Below are positions 1-7,458 of a stretch of DNA of 28,650 bases, in pieces (the first letter of the stretch is position 1; each line of letters starts with the position of its first letter). The DNA lies in NCBI GenBank assembly GCA_964434855.1, contig CAYSWR010000015.1, positions 1-28,650 of the forward strand. The letters are read 5' to 3'. A model generated the notes under the pieces. It was not told the origin of the DNA. It saw only the letters and a program-made list of their open reading frames with translations, and ran no database searches. The stretch comes from UBA8516 sp964434855 (GTDB lineage Archaea; Thermoproteota; Nitrososphaeria; Nitrososphaerales; Nitrosopumilaceae). Made by a program: the position numbers and the translations under genes.

Positions 1-1
1 C

Positions 2-75
2 GGGGACGTAGGTCAGCTTGGTAGACTGCCAGCCTCGGGCGCTGGATGTCGTGGGTTCAAGTCCCATCGTCCCCA
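2..75 (+). tRNA. tRNA-Pro (CGG)
   Basis: A complete cloverleaf is visible. The acceptor arms GGGGACG (2-8) and CGTCCCC (68-74) pair fully. The anticodon stem CCAGC/GCTGG encloses the loop CTCGGGC, which gives anticodon CGG for proline codon CCG. The T-loop TTCAAGT is present and the discriminator base is A75. There is no intron, and CCA is not encoded: the next bases are GAT. The gene sits tail to tail with the secreted-protein gene that ends at 89. Confidence 0.95.
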
Positions 76-88
76 GATTTTAAAAAAT

Positions 89-700
89 TTATTTCATTAT
101 TGAAATTGTATCTGTTTCTACACATGCATTTCTTGGACTTGGAGTACCTACGTATGAACCATAAACACAGAGTTTTCCTTCCTCTGCGTTAGCTAATATC
201 CAAATCTGATGTGATCCTCTCATTACAGATTCTCGTTTCGCGTTATTACCTGTATATTTTGGATCTTTTAGGCTCAAAGTCTTGCCAATAAAATGCACTT
301 GAGATTCATCAGAATCCCCACCATATGGATTTCCTTTTCCACTAACTAGATTAGCTGCTGTCCAGCTCCCAGCAAGTTCTCTGCTTCCTATTGAAATAGA
401 ATATTTTCCCCAAGCAGAAATCACATCTTGATCTGGATCGTATATGCCATGACCAGATATTGTAGCGGTTCCGCGTTTTATTTTTACTGTAGTATCATCA
501 ATTTGGAAAAAGTATGGGTTTGCAATTTTTGTTTGCCCCATATGTCTCATTTTCTCTATGCTCGGATCTACTGGTATGTTTTTTTTTACCGATGATTTAT
601 CTTTCATAGACATCTGTTCACTAGACATAGCATAACTAGAAGCGATTGGTATTAAGAGTAAAGAAAGTATCAACAATGACACGAGTATTTTTGAATTCAT
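89..700 (-). CDS. secreted protein of unknown function
   Basis: This 203-residue protein begins with a typical signal peptide: Lys at residue 4, a hydrophobic core at about residues 5-19, and a likely cleavage after Ser-Tyr-Ala near residue 24. Residues 25-45 are Met-, Ser- and Lys-rich and look like a flexible linker. The rest looks like a small beta-rich domain with many Gly, Ser and Thr and two cysteines near the C-terminus (about 177 and 193) that could form a disulfide outside the cell. I do not recognise the family. A TATA-like element on the minus strand at 726-734 lies about 28 bases upstream of the ATG, so the transcript is probably leaderless. The gene stands alone between tRNA-Pro and a divergent nucleotidyltransferase gene. 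Confidence 0.75.
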   Translation of the reverse strand: MNSKILVSLLILSLLLIPIASSYAMSSEQMSMKDKSSVKKNIPVDPSIEKMRHMGQTKIANPYFFQIDDTTVKIKRGTATISGHGIYDPDQDVISAWGKYSISIGSRELAGSWTAANLVSGKGNPYGGDSDESQVHFIGKTLSLKDPKYTGNNAKRESVMRGSHQIWILANAEEGKLCVYGSYVGTPSPRNACVETDTISIMK

Positions 701-725
701 TTTCTGTAAACTGTCGCTTCATTGC

Positions 726-734
726 AATTTATTA
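726..734 (-). promoter_or_regulatory. TATA-like element for the secreted-protein gene
   Basis: The minus strand reads TAATAAATT here, about 28 bases upstream of the ATG at 700. That is the spacing expected for an archaeal TATA box driving a leaderless mRNA. The call rests on position and composition only. Confidence 0.4.
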
Positions 735-864
735 GTCTTGTGCACAAATTATTCTTGGGAATACGCAGTCATAAAAACTTGATTTTAGGAATCACTTCTT
801 AAATTTAGTATCTTTATAAAATAATTGCATCAAGCATTGAAATATACGAGATTTCTAGTATGAA

Positions 865-1467
865 GTGCAATTGACAGTTGCCATTTATCTAGCTCATCTG
901 AATCCTGTAACAAAAGCACATGTAAAGATCATAGAAGAACTTAAAAAAGCAAACGAGGTTAGGGTTTTTCCGGTCATATTTATTAACAAAGGAGAGGAAA
1001 TTAACAGTAGAAGTTTTCCCTTTAATTTTGAATTACGAAAGAAGATGCTTCAATCGATTTTTGGTGAGTCAATCTCGGTTCTTTCAAACTATGCATTTTC
1101 TGCACCTTTCATTAAATACATGCCTCCATTACTTTCTCCCTTCTCATGGAACATAAAAAGACAGATTCTAGATGGTGTTTCAGATGATTACTTCACATAT
1201 ACGGGTGACAAAACAGAAGGTTTTGTACTCAAACTATATGGATTAAAACCAAGAATAGGTGTAAGGAAAACAATCTCAGCATCAATTGTAAAGGAAAAAA
1301 TGTTTGATGCTGCACTTGGGAAAGACTCGGATTGGGAAAACTATGTTCCTACAGAAGTTGTAAAAATAATACGCGAAAACTGGAATATAGTTAAAAAATA
1401 CTCATCTGCAGAAGATCTTACATATAGATTACTTGGAATGAAATTTCCAAAATATGGTTTTTGGTAG
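865..1467 (+). CDS. HIGH-superfamily nucleotidyltransferase (cytidylyltransferase-like)
   Basis: The 200-residue protein has the signature of the nucleotidyltransferase alpha/beta phosphodiesterase superfamily. A first strand (residues 3-8) is followed by NPVTKAH, where T-x-x-H stands in for the usual HxGH. A second motif near residues 135-145 (ISAS followed by a basic helix) resembles the ISxxxxR motif of NMN and pantetheine-phosphate adenylyltransferases. Such enzymes transfer NMP from NTP to a phosphorylated substrate; the substrate here cannot be read from sequence. The start is GTG at 865 or TTG at 871; the ATG at 860 is out of frame and stops at once. Its 3' end is about 36 bases before the aminotransferase gene on the same strand, so a link to that cassette is possible. 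The C-terminal 40 residues extend beyond the core fold. Confidence 0.7.
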   Translation: MQLTVAIYLAHLNPVTKAHVKIIEELKKANEVRVFPVIFINKGEEINSRSFPFNFELRKKMLQSIFGESISVLSNYAFSAPFIKYMPPLLSPFSWNIKRQILDGVSDDYFTYTGDKTEGFVLKLYGLKPRIGVRKTISASIVKEKMFDAALGKDSDWENYVPTEVVKIIRENWNIVKKYSSAEDLTYRLLGMKFPKYGFW

Positions 1468-1480
1468 AAATATATTAATT
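1467..1480 (+). promoter_or_regulatory. TATA-like element for the aminotransferase cassette
   Basis: AATATATTAATT lies about 28-32 bases upstream of the ATG at 1504. It supports ATG 1504 over the upstream TTG 1495 and suggests a leaderless mRNA for the whole cassette. Confidence 0.45.
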
Positions 1481-1503
1481 ATAGACTAATTTCGTTGTTT
1501 AAT

Positions 1504-2421
1504 ATGAAATCTTTTAATGCAAAATTTGCTTGGTTTGATGGCAAATTTGTAAGATCAGAAGAAGCAAAAGTTCCTGTCATGACACATGCTATTCATTATG
1601 GAACTTCAGTTTTTGAAGGGTTACGTGGTTATTGGAATTCGAAAAACTTGAATATTTTCAGACTGGATGATCATATTAAAAGATTCAGAAATTCTGGCAA
1701 AATATATTCCATTAATTTAAAATTTACAGATAAAGAAATTTCAAATGCCATAATTCAACTCTGTAAAAAAAATAATGTAAGACAATCATGTTATATCAGA
1801 CCATTTTATTTTGTTGGAAAATATGGAATAAACTTGAATGTAACAGAAAAAGCCCCAACACATACTGCCATAGTCATGTTTGAGTTTGGCGATTTATTTA
1901 ATAAAAATGGAATAAAAGCAGGAGTTTCCTCATGGAGACGGATTCAAGATATTTCAACACCTACTCTTGCTAAGATGGGAGGTAATTATCTTAATTCAAT
2001 TTTAGCAACTCAAGAAGCAAAACGCAATGGGTATGACGAATCTATACTACTTGATCATTTAGGAAATGTAAGCGAGGCCCCAGGTGAAAATATCTTCATT
2101 CTAAGAAATAAAAACATCATAACTCCACCATCTAGCTCATCTGCATTAGAAGGAATAACAAGAGAGTCTGTAATAGAAATAGTTCAAAATGAAGAATACA
2201 AAATCATAGAAAGAGAAATTCCCCGTACCGAACTTTATCTTGCAGATGAGATTTTCCTTACTGGAACTGCTGCAGAAATAACTCCAGTCATATCTGTTGA
2301 TGGAAAAAAGGTCGGAAGTGGGAGAGCTGGGAAAGTAACAAAACAAATCAGTTCTACTTATTCAGACATAGTAATGGACAAGAATAAAAAGTACGCTCAT
2401 TGGATAACGGCAGTGTACTAG
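1504..2421 (+). CDS. ilvE: class IV (branched-chain type) PLP aminotransferase
   Basis: The product is 305 residues from ATG 1504; the in-frame TTG at 1495 would add three. It is a fold-type IV PLP aminotransferase. Near the N-terminus is HYGTSVFEGLRGY, and the PLP lysine lies in LAKMGGNY at about residue 157, matching Lys159 of E. coli IlvE. SEAPGENIF and the LTGTAAEITPV segment follow in the usual places. The family transfers the amino group between branched-chain amino acids and 2-oxoglutarate and makes Val, Leu and Ile in the cytoplasm. D-amino-acid and aminodeoxychorismate-type relatives share the fold. The gene heads a tight four-gene run with an oxidoreductase, a Trm112-like protein and an acyltransferase, so a role in amino-sugar synthesis is an alternative. 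The family call is firm; the substrate is inferred. Confidence 0.88.
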   Translation: MKSFNAKFAWFDGKFVRSEEAKVPVMTHAIHYGTSVFEGLRGYWNSKNLNIFRLDDHIKRFRNSGKIYSINLKFTDKEISNAIIQLCKKNNVRQSCYIRPFYFVGKYGINLNVTEKAPTHTAIVMFEFGDLFNKNGIKAGVSSWRRIQDISTPTLAKMGGNYLNSILATQEAKRNGYDESILLDHLGNVSEAPGENIFILRNKNIITPPSSSSALEGITRESVIEIVQNEEYKIIEREIPRTELYLADEIFLTGTAAEITPVISVDGKKVGSGRAGKVTKQISSTYSDIVMDKNKKYAHWITAVY

Positions 2422-2423
2422 AT

Positions 2424-3359
2424 GTGAGAGTCATTCAGATAGGAATGGGAGGGTGGGGTAAAAACCACGCACGAATACTTTCACAGATGAGAGTTTTAAC
2501 TGCCGTTTGTGATGTAGATTCAAACAGAGCTAAAGATTTTGGATCAAAATATTCAGTCAATCATTACTCCTCTTTGGATTTACTTTTAAAATCAGAGAAA
2601 TTTGATGCTGCTTTTGTTTGTACTCCAACTTCTACTCATTTCTCCATTGCAACGACTCTTCTACAACAAAAGAAAAATGTCTTTGTAGAAAAACCAATGA
2701 CATATCTTTCTCACGAGGGCGATAAGCTACAGAATCTCGCACATAAAAATAAAGTAGTACTAACATGCGGATATATTGAAAGATTCAATCCTGCAGTTGC
2801 GTTGATAAAAGAGTATGTTAAATCAAAAAAATATGGCGAACTCATAATGCTAGAGTTTCATAGAGAAAACAGAATGCCATTACACATAAAAGATGTAGGA
2901 ATAATTTATGATACGTCGGTTCATGATATTGATACTGCAATGTGGCTTTTTGACGATACTCCCGATGTTGTTTTTGCAAGATCTGGAAAGATAAGACATG
3001 ATCATGAAGATTTTGCAACTATAATGCTTGGCTTCAAGGATAGTAAAGTAGCAATCATTTCATCTAACTGGATAACTCCTACAAGAGTAAGAAAGTTTAA
3101 TGCAGTATGTGTAGATGCAATAATATCTTCGGATTTTATTTCACAGGAAGTGAAGATTGAGACAAATAACGGGACAGAGATTCCAAGAAAAGATGTAGAA
3201 GAACCATTACTTTTAGAGATAAAGAATTTCCTTGCGGCTTGTGAAGGTAAAGAAGAACCATTAGTAAAACCGGAACATGCGGTAAACACAACAAAGATTG
3301 CAGAAGCAGCACTTTTATCTAGTCAAAAAGGAACACCAGTTTATCTAGACCTGAAATGA
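2424..3359 (+). CDS. Gfo/Idh/MocA family NAD(P)-dependent oxidoreductase
   Basis: The likely start is GTG 2424, two bases after the aminotransferase stop, giving 311 residues. A TTG at 2400 is in frame but would add residues before the first Rossmann strand. The NAD(P)-binding motif GMGGWG is at residues 7-12, and the family EKP motif (NVFVEKP) ends near residue 91. A catalytic-site segment of the D-x-x-x-H-D type (YDTSVHDID) lies near residue 170. These enzymes oxidise or reduce sugar or cyclitol hydroxyls; WbpB-type members oxidise UDP-GlcNAc-derived sugars. The stop codon overlaps the next ATG as ATGA. With a neighbouring hexapeptide acyltransferase and aminotransferase it resembles a WbpB/WbpE/WbpD set, though that link is inferred. 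Confidence 0.88.
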   Translation: MRVIQIGMGGWGKNHARILSQMRVLTAVCDVDSNRAKDFGSKYSVNHYSSLDLLLKSEKFDAAFVCTPTSTHFSIATTLLQQKKNVFVEKPMTYLSHEGDKLQNLAHKNKVVLTCGYIERFNPAVALIKEYVKSKKYGELIMLEFHRENRMPLHIKDVGIIYDTSVHDIDTAMWLFDDTPDVVFARSGKIRHDHEDFATIMLGFKDSKVAIISSNWITPTRVRKFNAVCVDAIISSDFISQEVKIETNNGTEIPRKDVEEPLLLEIKNFLAACEGKEEPLVKPEHAVNTTKIAEAALLSSQKGTPVYLDLK

Positions 3360-3625
3360 ATAAAAAAATGCTTGAGATACTTGCATGTCCAATAGACAAG
3401 CATTTCCCGCTTGAAATTTTTGAATCAAATTCTAAAGATCAAATGGTATTGGAAGGAGCAATATATTGTACAAAATGTTCTAGATTTTATCCCATTATAG
3501 AAGAGATTCCAATAATGTTGCCTGATGAACTAAGAGACAAAAATCAAGACATAGAATTTTTAAAAAGAAACCAATCCTTGCTACCAGAAAAAATAACTAG
3601 ACAAGCATCTCCTTGGCATTTGTGA
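3356..3625 (+). CDS. Trm112-like zinc-binding protein
   Basis: The 89-residue protein begins with the Trm112/UPF0434 signature: MLEILACPIDK near residues 5-15, then an acidic strand, YCTKC at 37-41, and FYPIIEEIPIMLPDE at 44-58. Visible cysteines are 11, 38 and 41. Eukaryotic and haloarchaeal Trm112 proteins bind and activate several tRNA, rRNA or protein methyltransferases; bacterial YcaR-type relatives are less well understood. The last 30 residues are a charged extension beyond the usual core. The start overlaps the oxidoreductase stop (ATGA), and the stop overlaps the acyltransferase start (GTGA). It is therefore locked into a sugar-modification cassette with no methyltransferase alongside, which is unusual. 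Confidence 0.85.
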   Translation: MNKKMLEILACPIDKHFPLEIFESNSKDQMVLEGAIYCTKCSRFYPIIEEIPIMLPDELRDKNQDIEFLKRNQSLLPEKITRQASPWHL

Positions 3626-4107
3626 TTAATTTGGTAACAAATTTTATCTCAGAAAAAGCAAAGATAGGAAAGAATGTTCGTATATGGCACTTTGCATATG
3701 TTGGTGACAATACGGAGATAGGCGATAATGTAAAAATTGGTTCACTTGCACATATTGATTATAATGTAAAGATAGGAGAAAATACTATGATTGAAGGATT
3801 AGTTTACATCCCGCCCCTTTCTAGAATAGGAAAAAATGTCTTCATTGGACCCGCGGCAGCTTTAACGAATGATCCATATCCAACAAGCAAGAAACTCATC
3901 GGCATTACAATAGAAGATGGTGTCATTATAGGTTCACGTGCTGTTATCAAGGCAGGCATAACTGTTGGCAAAAACAGCGTAATAGCAATGGGGGCAGTTG
4001 TCACAAAAGATGTTCCACCCAATATGGTAGTAGTTGGAGTACCTGCAAAAATCAAATACACACGTGAAGAGTATGATAGAAAAAAGAAGAAATGGGAAGG
4101 AGGTTAG
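3622..4107 (+). CDS. left-handed beta-helix (hexapeptide) acyltransferase, WbpD/WbbJ-like
   Basis: Successive hexapeptide repeats of the [LIV]-G-x-x-x-x type run through most of the chain (KIGKNV, EIGDNV, KIGENT, RIGKNV, TVGKNS), giving a left-handed beta-helix. VVTKDVPPNMVVVGVPAKI near the C-terminus is the usual CoA-side ending of sugar O- or N-acetyltransferases. GTG 3622 is the best start because it overlaps the previous stop as GTGA; TTG 3613 and TTG 3631 are alternatives. The protein is 161 residues from GTG. WbpD-type members acetylate the 3-amino group of a UDP-amino sugar, which would fit the preceding dehydrogenase and aminotransferase. The acyl acceptor is not shown by the sequence. 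A T-rich tract follows the stop. Confidence 0.86.
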   Translation: MINLVTNFISEKAKIGKNVRIWHFAYVGDNTEIGDNVKIGSLAHIDYNVKIGENTMIEGLVYIPPLSRIGKNVFIGPAAALTNDPYPTSKKLIGITIEDGVIIGSRAVIKAGITVGKNSVIAMGAVVTKDVPPNMVVVGVPAKIKYTREEYDRKKKKWEGG

Positions 4108-4346
4108 TTTTTTATTTTTTTATGAAACATCCAGTTCTTTATCTTTGTAAGAACATAAATCCAGATAATTATTAAAATTATTGCAATCACGGCTTTAGCA
4201 ATAGAAGTATAATACAATTCTAAAGGACCAACTGTAACATATCCCTCTATTGAGATCATGGATGTGAAGACAACTAATAAACCGCCTCCAATTATGATTA
4301 AAATCCACATTATAAAGATAAATGAGAAAATGGTATAATTTTTCAT
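4104..4346 (-). CDS. small membrane protein, two TM segments
   Basis: The 80-residue product has two clear hydrophobic helices, at about residues 5-28 and 46-68, joined by a short loop with acidic and polar residues, and a basic tail (KIKNWMFHKKIKN). The positive-inside rule would put that tail in the cytoplasm. No family is recognisable. Its ATG overlaps the stop of the upstream glycosyl-phosphate transferase gene as ATGA, so the two are translationally coupled and may work together at the membrane. Its stop overlaps the stop of the convergent acyltransferase by four bases (TTAG). Confidence 0.72.
   Translation of the reverse strand: MKNYTIFSFIFIMWILIIIGGGLLVVFTSMISIEGYVTVGPLELYYTSIAKAVIAIILIIIWIYVLTKIKNWMFHKKIKN
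4108..4121 (+). terminator. poly-T terminator after the sugar cassette
   Basis: Thirteen of 14 bases are T, starting immediately after the acyltransferase stop TAG. Archaeal RNA polymerase terminates on such oligo-T runs. It lies inside the last codons of the convergent membrane-protein gene, where it encodes Lys and Asn. Confidence 0.5.
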
Positions 4347-5332
4347 ATTTTAATTCCCATCATAAATGCAGTGATAATTGCAAGAGATGCAGAAAATAAT
4401 GCCAGTTTGAAAATAACTAAGACAATTTGTTTTTCAGTCAGTGGACCTGCTGCAAGAATGAGGCGTAGAAGTGTAATTGGTGCGTCTTTATCGCTGGTAG
4501 CCATGAGTTTAAAATCAGAAGTAACAGCAGTGGGATTTTTTATCTGCCTGTGTTCTACTACGTGTTTTACACTAGATAAAAATAAAAATGAATTTATCAC
4601 AGCTGGTAAGAGTGCTATTGCGGCAACAATTTCAACGTGACCGAGTATTGCTATCACACCATACATTGCACCAAGAGTTAAGGCACCTGAATCTCCTGGA
4701 AATATACTACTAGGAAATTTGTGGTATTTGTAAAAAGCTAATGAAACAAATCCAAGTGGTAGACTTGCTATTGCAATTTCATAATTCTGCATTATAAAAA
4801 GAGAGATAGTCAGTGCAAAGCTTGCAATAGTCATGAAACCGCTTGCAACACCATTTAAAACATCAATTGAATTGATAGTGTTACCAGTTATTGGAATTAT
4901 GAATATTATTAACGCCAGATAAAGTGCTGGGATTTTAAATGAACCAAAAAGTGGAAATGCGAGATTTGAGTCATATGCACCTAGAAAGATAATTGGAATA
5001 GCAGAAGCAGCAAGAGCCAGTGGTTTGAACCATCCCCCGAGCGCCTTTCTGTCATCAATTATTCCAACTACAAAAGCAAGTGAAGTAGTAATGAGAATAG
5101 TGATTATTGCAGTAGTTGGAAAGAAGGCGTATAACGTAATCTCTGAAGCGACGATTCCAATTAAGATTGATGGACCGCCAGGTCTTGGTATCATAGCTCC
5201 ACCTTTTCTATGATAGTCTTTTACTGTGAGGTTTCTTTTTTCTAGCGCACGTATTAAGAATGGAGTTATTACATAAACTGAAAAAAATGCTACAATTGAA
5301 ACCAGTATAGCTGGGACGATTTGATCAAACAT
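4343..5332 (-). CDS. glycosyltransferase 4 family, polyprenyl-phosphate GlcNAc-1-phosphate transferase (MraY/WecA/AglH-like)
   Basis: The 329-residue protein has about ten membrane segments and the motifs of the polyprenyl-phosphate N-acetylhexosamine-1-phosphate transferases. These are KDYHRKGGAMIPRPGG (about 38-53), the DD pair in GIIDDRK (about 89-95), NTINSIDVLNG (about 151-161), and FPGDSGAL (about 212-219). The enzyme moves sugar-1-phosphate from a UDP-sugar to a lipid phosphate on the cytoplasmic face. In archaea this starts the lipid-linked oligosaccharide used for N-glycosylation of S-layer proteins. The usual His-rich C-terminal loop is represented only by VEHRQIKNPT. Its start shares one base with the Hel308 stop (TAATG) and its end overlaps the small membrane-protein gene, so it appears to be expressed from the GINS-MCM-Hel308 promoter. 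Confidence 0.88.
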   Translation of the reverse strand: MFDQIVPAILVSIVAFFSVYVITPFLIRALEKRNLTVKDYHRKGGAMIPRPGGPSILIGIVASEITLYAFFPTTAIITILITTSLAFVVGIIDDRKALGGWFKPLALAASAIPIIFLGAYDSNLAFPLFGSFKIPALYLALIIFIIPITGNTINSIDVLNGVASGFMTIASFALTISLFIMQNYEIAIASLPLGFVSLAFYKYHKFPSSIFPGDSGALTLGAMYGVIAILGHVEIVAAIALLPAVINSFLFLSSVKHVVEHRQIKNPTAVTSDFKLMATSDKDAPITLLRLILAAGPLTEKQIVLVIFKLALFSASLAIITAFMMGIKI

Positions 5333-7458
5333 TATGATACATTTTGTAGTTTTGCCTTGATATTTTCTGCAAGAGATGAACCTATCTTGTCTATTTTTGC
5401 CAAATCTTTTATCGGAATTTTAGACAAATCACTTAGGTTTTTGATGTTATTCTTGTATAATATACGTGATCGCATCCTGCCAATTCCACGTATCTTAACC
5501 AGTTCGGTAAGTTCTTCTTTTATTCCGTAAGAAATTCTTTGCCTTAGAATATTCAATTCGTCAAGAATATCATCTCGTGATTCAAGTTTAGCAAGTTCAT
5601 ATAATGAATACACAAGCCAATCACTAGTTTCTGCCATTCTATGCATATCACCTGATTCTATTCCCAAATTATCTGAAAGGAAAATTTCGCTTGATTCATT
5701 TATCCACGCATGTGTGGCTAGAAGACTTCTTGAACATTCATACTCTGAAATGGATTCAATTAATTCTGATACGTGATTTTCAAGTAATGTACCTATAGTT
5801 TCATAATCTTTGTTACGCAAAGAAAATTTAGGGAAAAAGTCTTCACAGTTTGTAATAAGATGGAGAAATCCAAAAGTATGATTTTTACGCTTTGAAGTTT
5901 TTTGTAATGCTTTCCTAAAAGAAATAGCTGTTAGTGGATCAATGTAAAGCATAGAAGTCTTTTTACCAAATTCGGTTGCTACAAATCTGCATCCTTTTTC
6001 TTTTATCATATCTTCTAACTCAAGATAATCCAATGTAATTTGTATCTTGAATTTTATAGTAGGTTTTCTTATTTGAGAGCCTGCTAGAGTTTCTACAAAA
6101 AAATCGATTATCTCATCCTTTTTTATTCCAGGACTAGTAGATACTAAACTCAAGACGTGCATTCTTAGTGCTCTGTCATCTGTAAGTTTTGATAATATTG
6201 GTTCTGGAGTTCCATTTACATAATAATCAAGCAGTTCATCGCTGTTAGAATTTCCAACAATTATCGCTTCACCAAATTTGTCATATTGTGGTCTTCCTGC
6301 TCTGCCACAAAGCTGTTTGTATTCAAGAACGCTGATAGGTTTGTTTGCACCAAATTTTGCATCATATCTATTTATGCTTGATATAATCACACGTCGTGCT
6401 GGCAGATTTACTCCTGCTGCAAGAGTTGTGGTGGATGCAAGTAATTTTATTTTTCCATTCCTAAATTCTGATTCTATTATTTCACGACATTTCTGATTAA
6501 GACCAGCATGATGAAATGCTACTCCTTTTTTTATAAGTGTGGCAAGATTTTTGACAAGATCGGTATGTTCGTTGGTTCCAAGTATTTGTTGTGATATTTT
6601 ATCAAGTTGATTTTTTTCATCTTCGTCAAGATTTTTACTTACAACATCAGAGGCTTTTGCTGCAAGAGTAGCAGAACGTGCTCTTGTTTCTGCAAATAGA
6701 ATCGTCTGGCCTCCATTTTTTATAGAATCTATACCAAGATCTACTGAAGGTCCTCTCATACTTGTCTCAACTTCAAACTTTTTTCCATTCTGCATTCTTA
6801 CTGTTCCACCATCATAGACTCCTTCCCATAGTGGTACTGGCCTCCAATCATTTTCTACCAAATCACAGCCGATCCATGAAGAGATTTCTTTTGCATTTGT
6901 AACAGTGGCACTTAAAGCAAGAATCTGTGGTTTTTGTTGCAGTAACTTTAGTTTGGTCAAAACGATTTCAAGTGTTGGACCCCTATCTCGATCACCAAGA
7001 AGGTGTACTTCATCAGCAATAAGAAGACTTATGTCATTAATCCATTCTGCACCATGTCTGATAAGCGAATCCATTTTTTCGTTTGTAAGTACGATTATAT
7101 CGCTTTTTTCAAGATTTTTGTCTGCATTATCAAAATCTCCCGTCGATATTTGTGCTCTTATCTTCCTTCCAAAATCTACAGATTCTAATTTTTGAAATTC
7201 AGAAAATTTTTCTGCTGCCAGAGCACGAAGCGGACTAAGATATACTATCTTTCCTTTTTTACTGGAAAGATGATTAATCATGGCAAGTACTGCGATTAGT
7301 GTTTTTCCACTTGCAGTTGGTGCAGATACAAGTATACTTTTTCCTTCTAGGATTCCTGCATTTACACTATCTTCTTGGGTTGGATAAAGTTCTTCATATC
7401 CAATTTTATGTAGAAATTCAATTGCAGTTTTTGGTAAGTTAAGATCCGATACTTTCAT
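5332..7458 (-). CDS. hel308: ATP-dependent DNA helicase Hel308
   Basis: The 708-residue product has the normal length and motif order of Hel308, a 3'-5' superfamily-2 helicase that acts at stalled replication forks. The N-terminal Q-motif region is YPTQED. Walker A is SAPTASGKT with Lys at about 52, the DEVH box is at 148-151, and SAT is at about 182-184. HHAGL is near 315-319 and QLCGRAGR at 381-388. A winged-helix and ratchet domain fill the middle. Two helix-hairpin-helix-like segments end the chain (LVKIRGIGRMRS and LAKIDKIGSSL, about residues 650-700). No intein is present. The ATG overlaps the MCM stop (ATGA), which puts it in the replicative-helicase operon. Every core motif is intact. 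Confidence 0.95.
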   Translation of the reverse strand: MKVSDLNLPKTAIEFLHKIGYEELYPTQEDSVNAGILEGKSILVSAPTASGKTLIAVLAMINHLSSKKGKIVYLSPLRALAAEKFSEFQKLESVDFGRKIRAQISTGDFDNADKNLEKSDIIVLTNEKMDSLIRHGAEWINDISLLIADEVHLLGDRDRGPTLEIVLTKLKLLQQKPQILALSATVTNAKEISSWIGCDLVENDWRPVPLWEGVYDGGTVRMQNGKKFEVETSMRGPSVDLGIDSIKNGGQTILFAETRARSATLAAKASDVVSKNLDEDEKNQLDKISQQILGTNEHTDLVKNLATLIKKGVAFHHAGLNQKCREIIESEFRNGKIKLLASTTTLAAGVNLPARRVIISSINRYDAKFGANKPISVLEYKQLCGRAGRPQYDKFGEAIIVGNSNSDELLDYYVNGTPEPILSKLTDDRALRMHVLSLVSTSPGIKKDEIIDFFVETLAGSQIRKPTIKFKIQITLDYLELEDMIKEKGCRFVATEFGKKTSMLYIDPLTAISFRKALQKTSKRKNHTFGFLHLITNCEDFFPKFSLRNKDYETIGTLLENHVSELIESISEYECSRSLLATHAWINESSEIFLSDNLGIESGDMHRMAETSDWLVYSLYELAKLESRDDILDELNILRQRISYGIKEELTELVKIRGIGRMRSRILYKNNIKNLSDLSKIPIKDLAKIDKIGSSLAENIKAKLQNVS

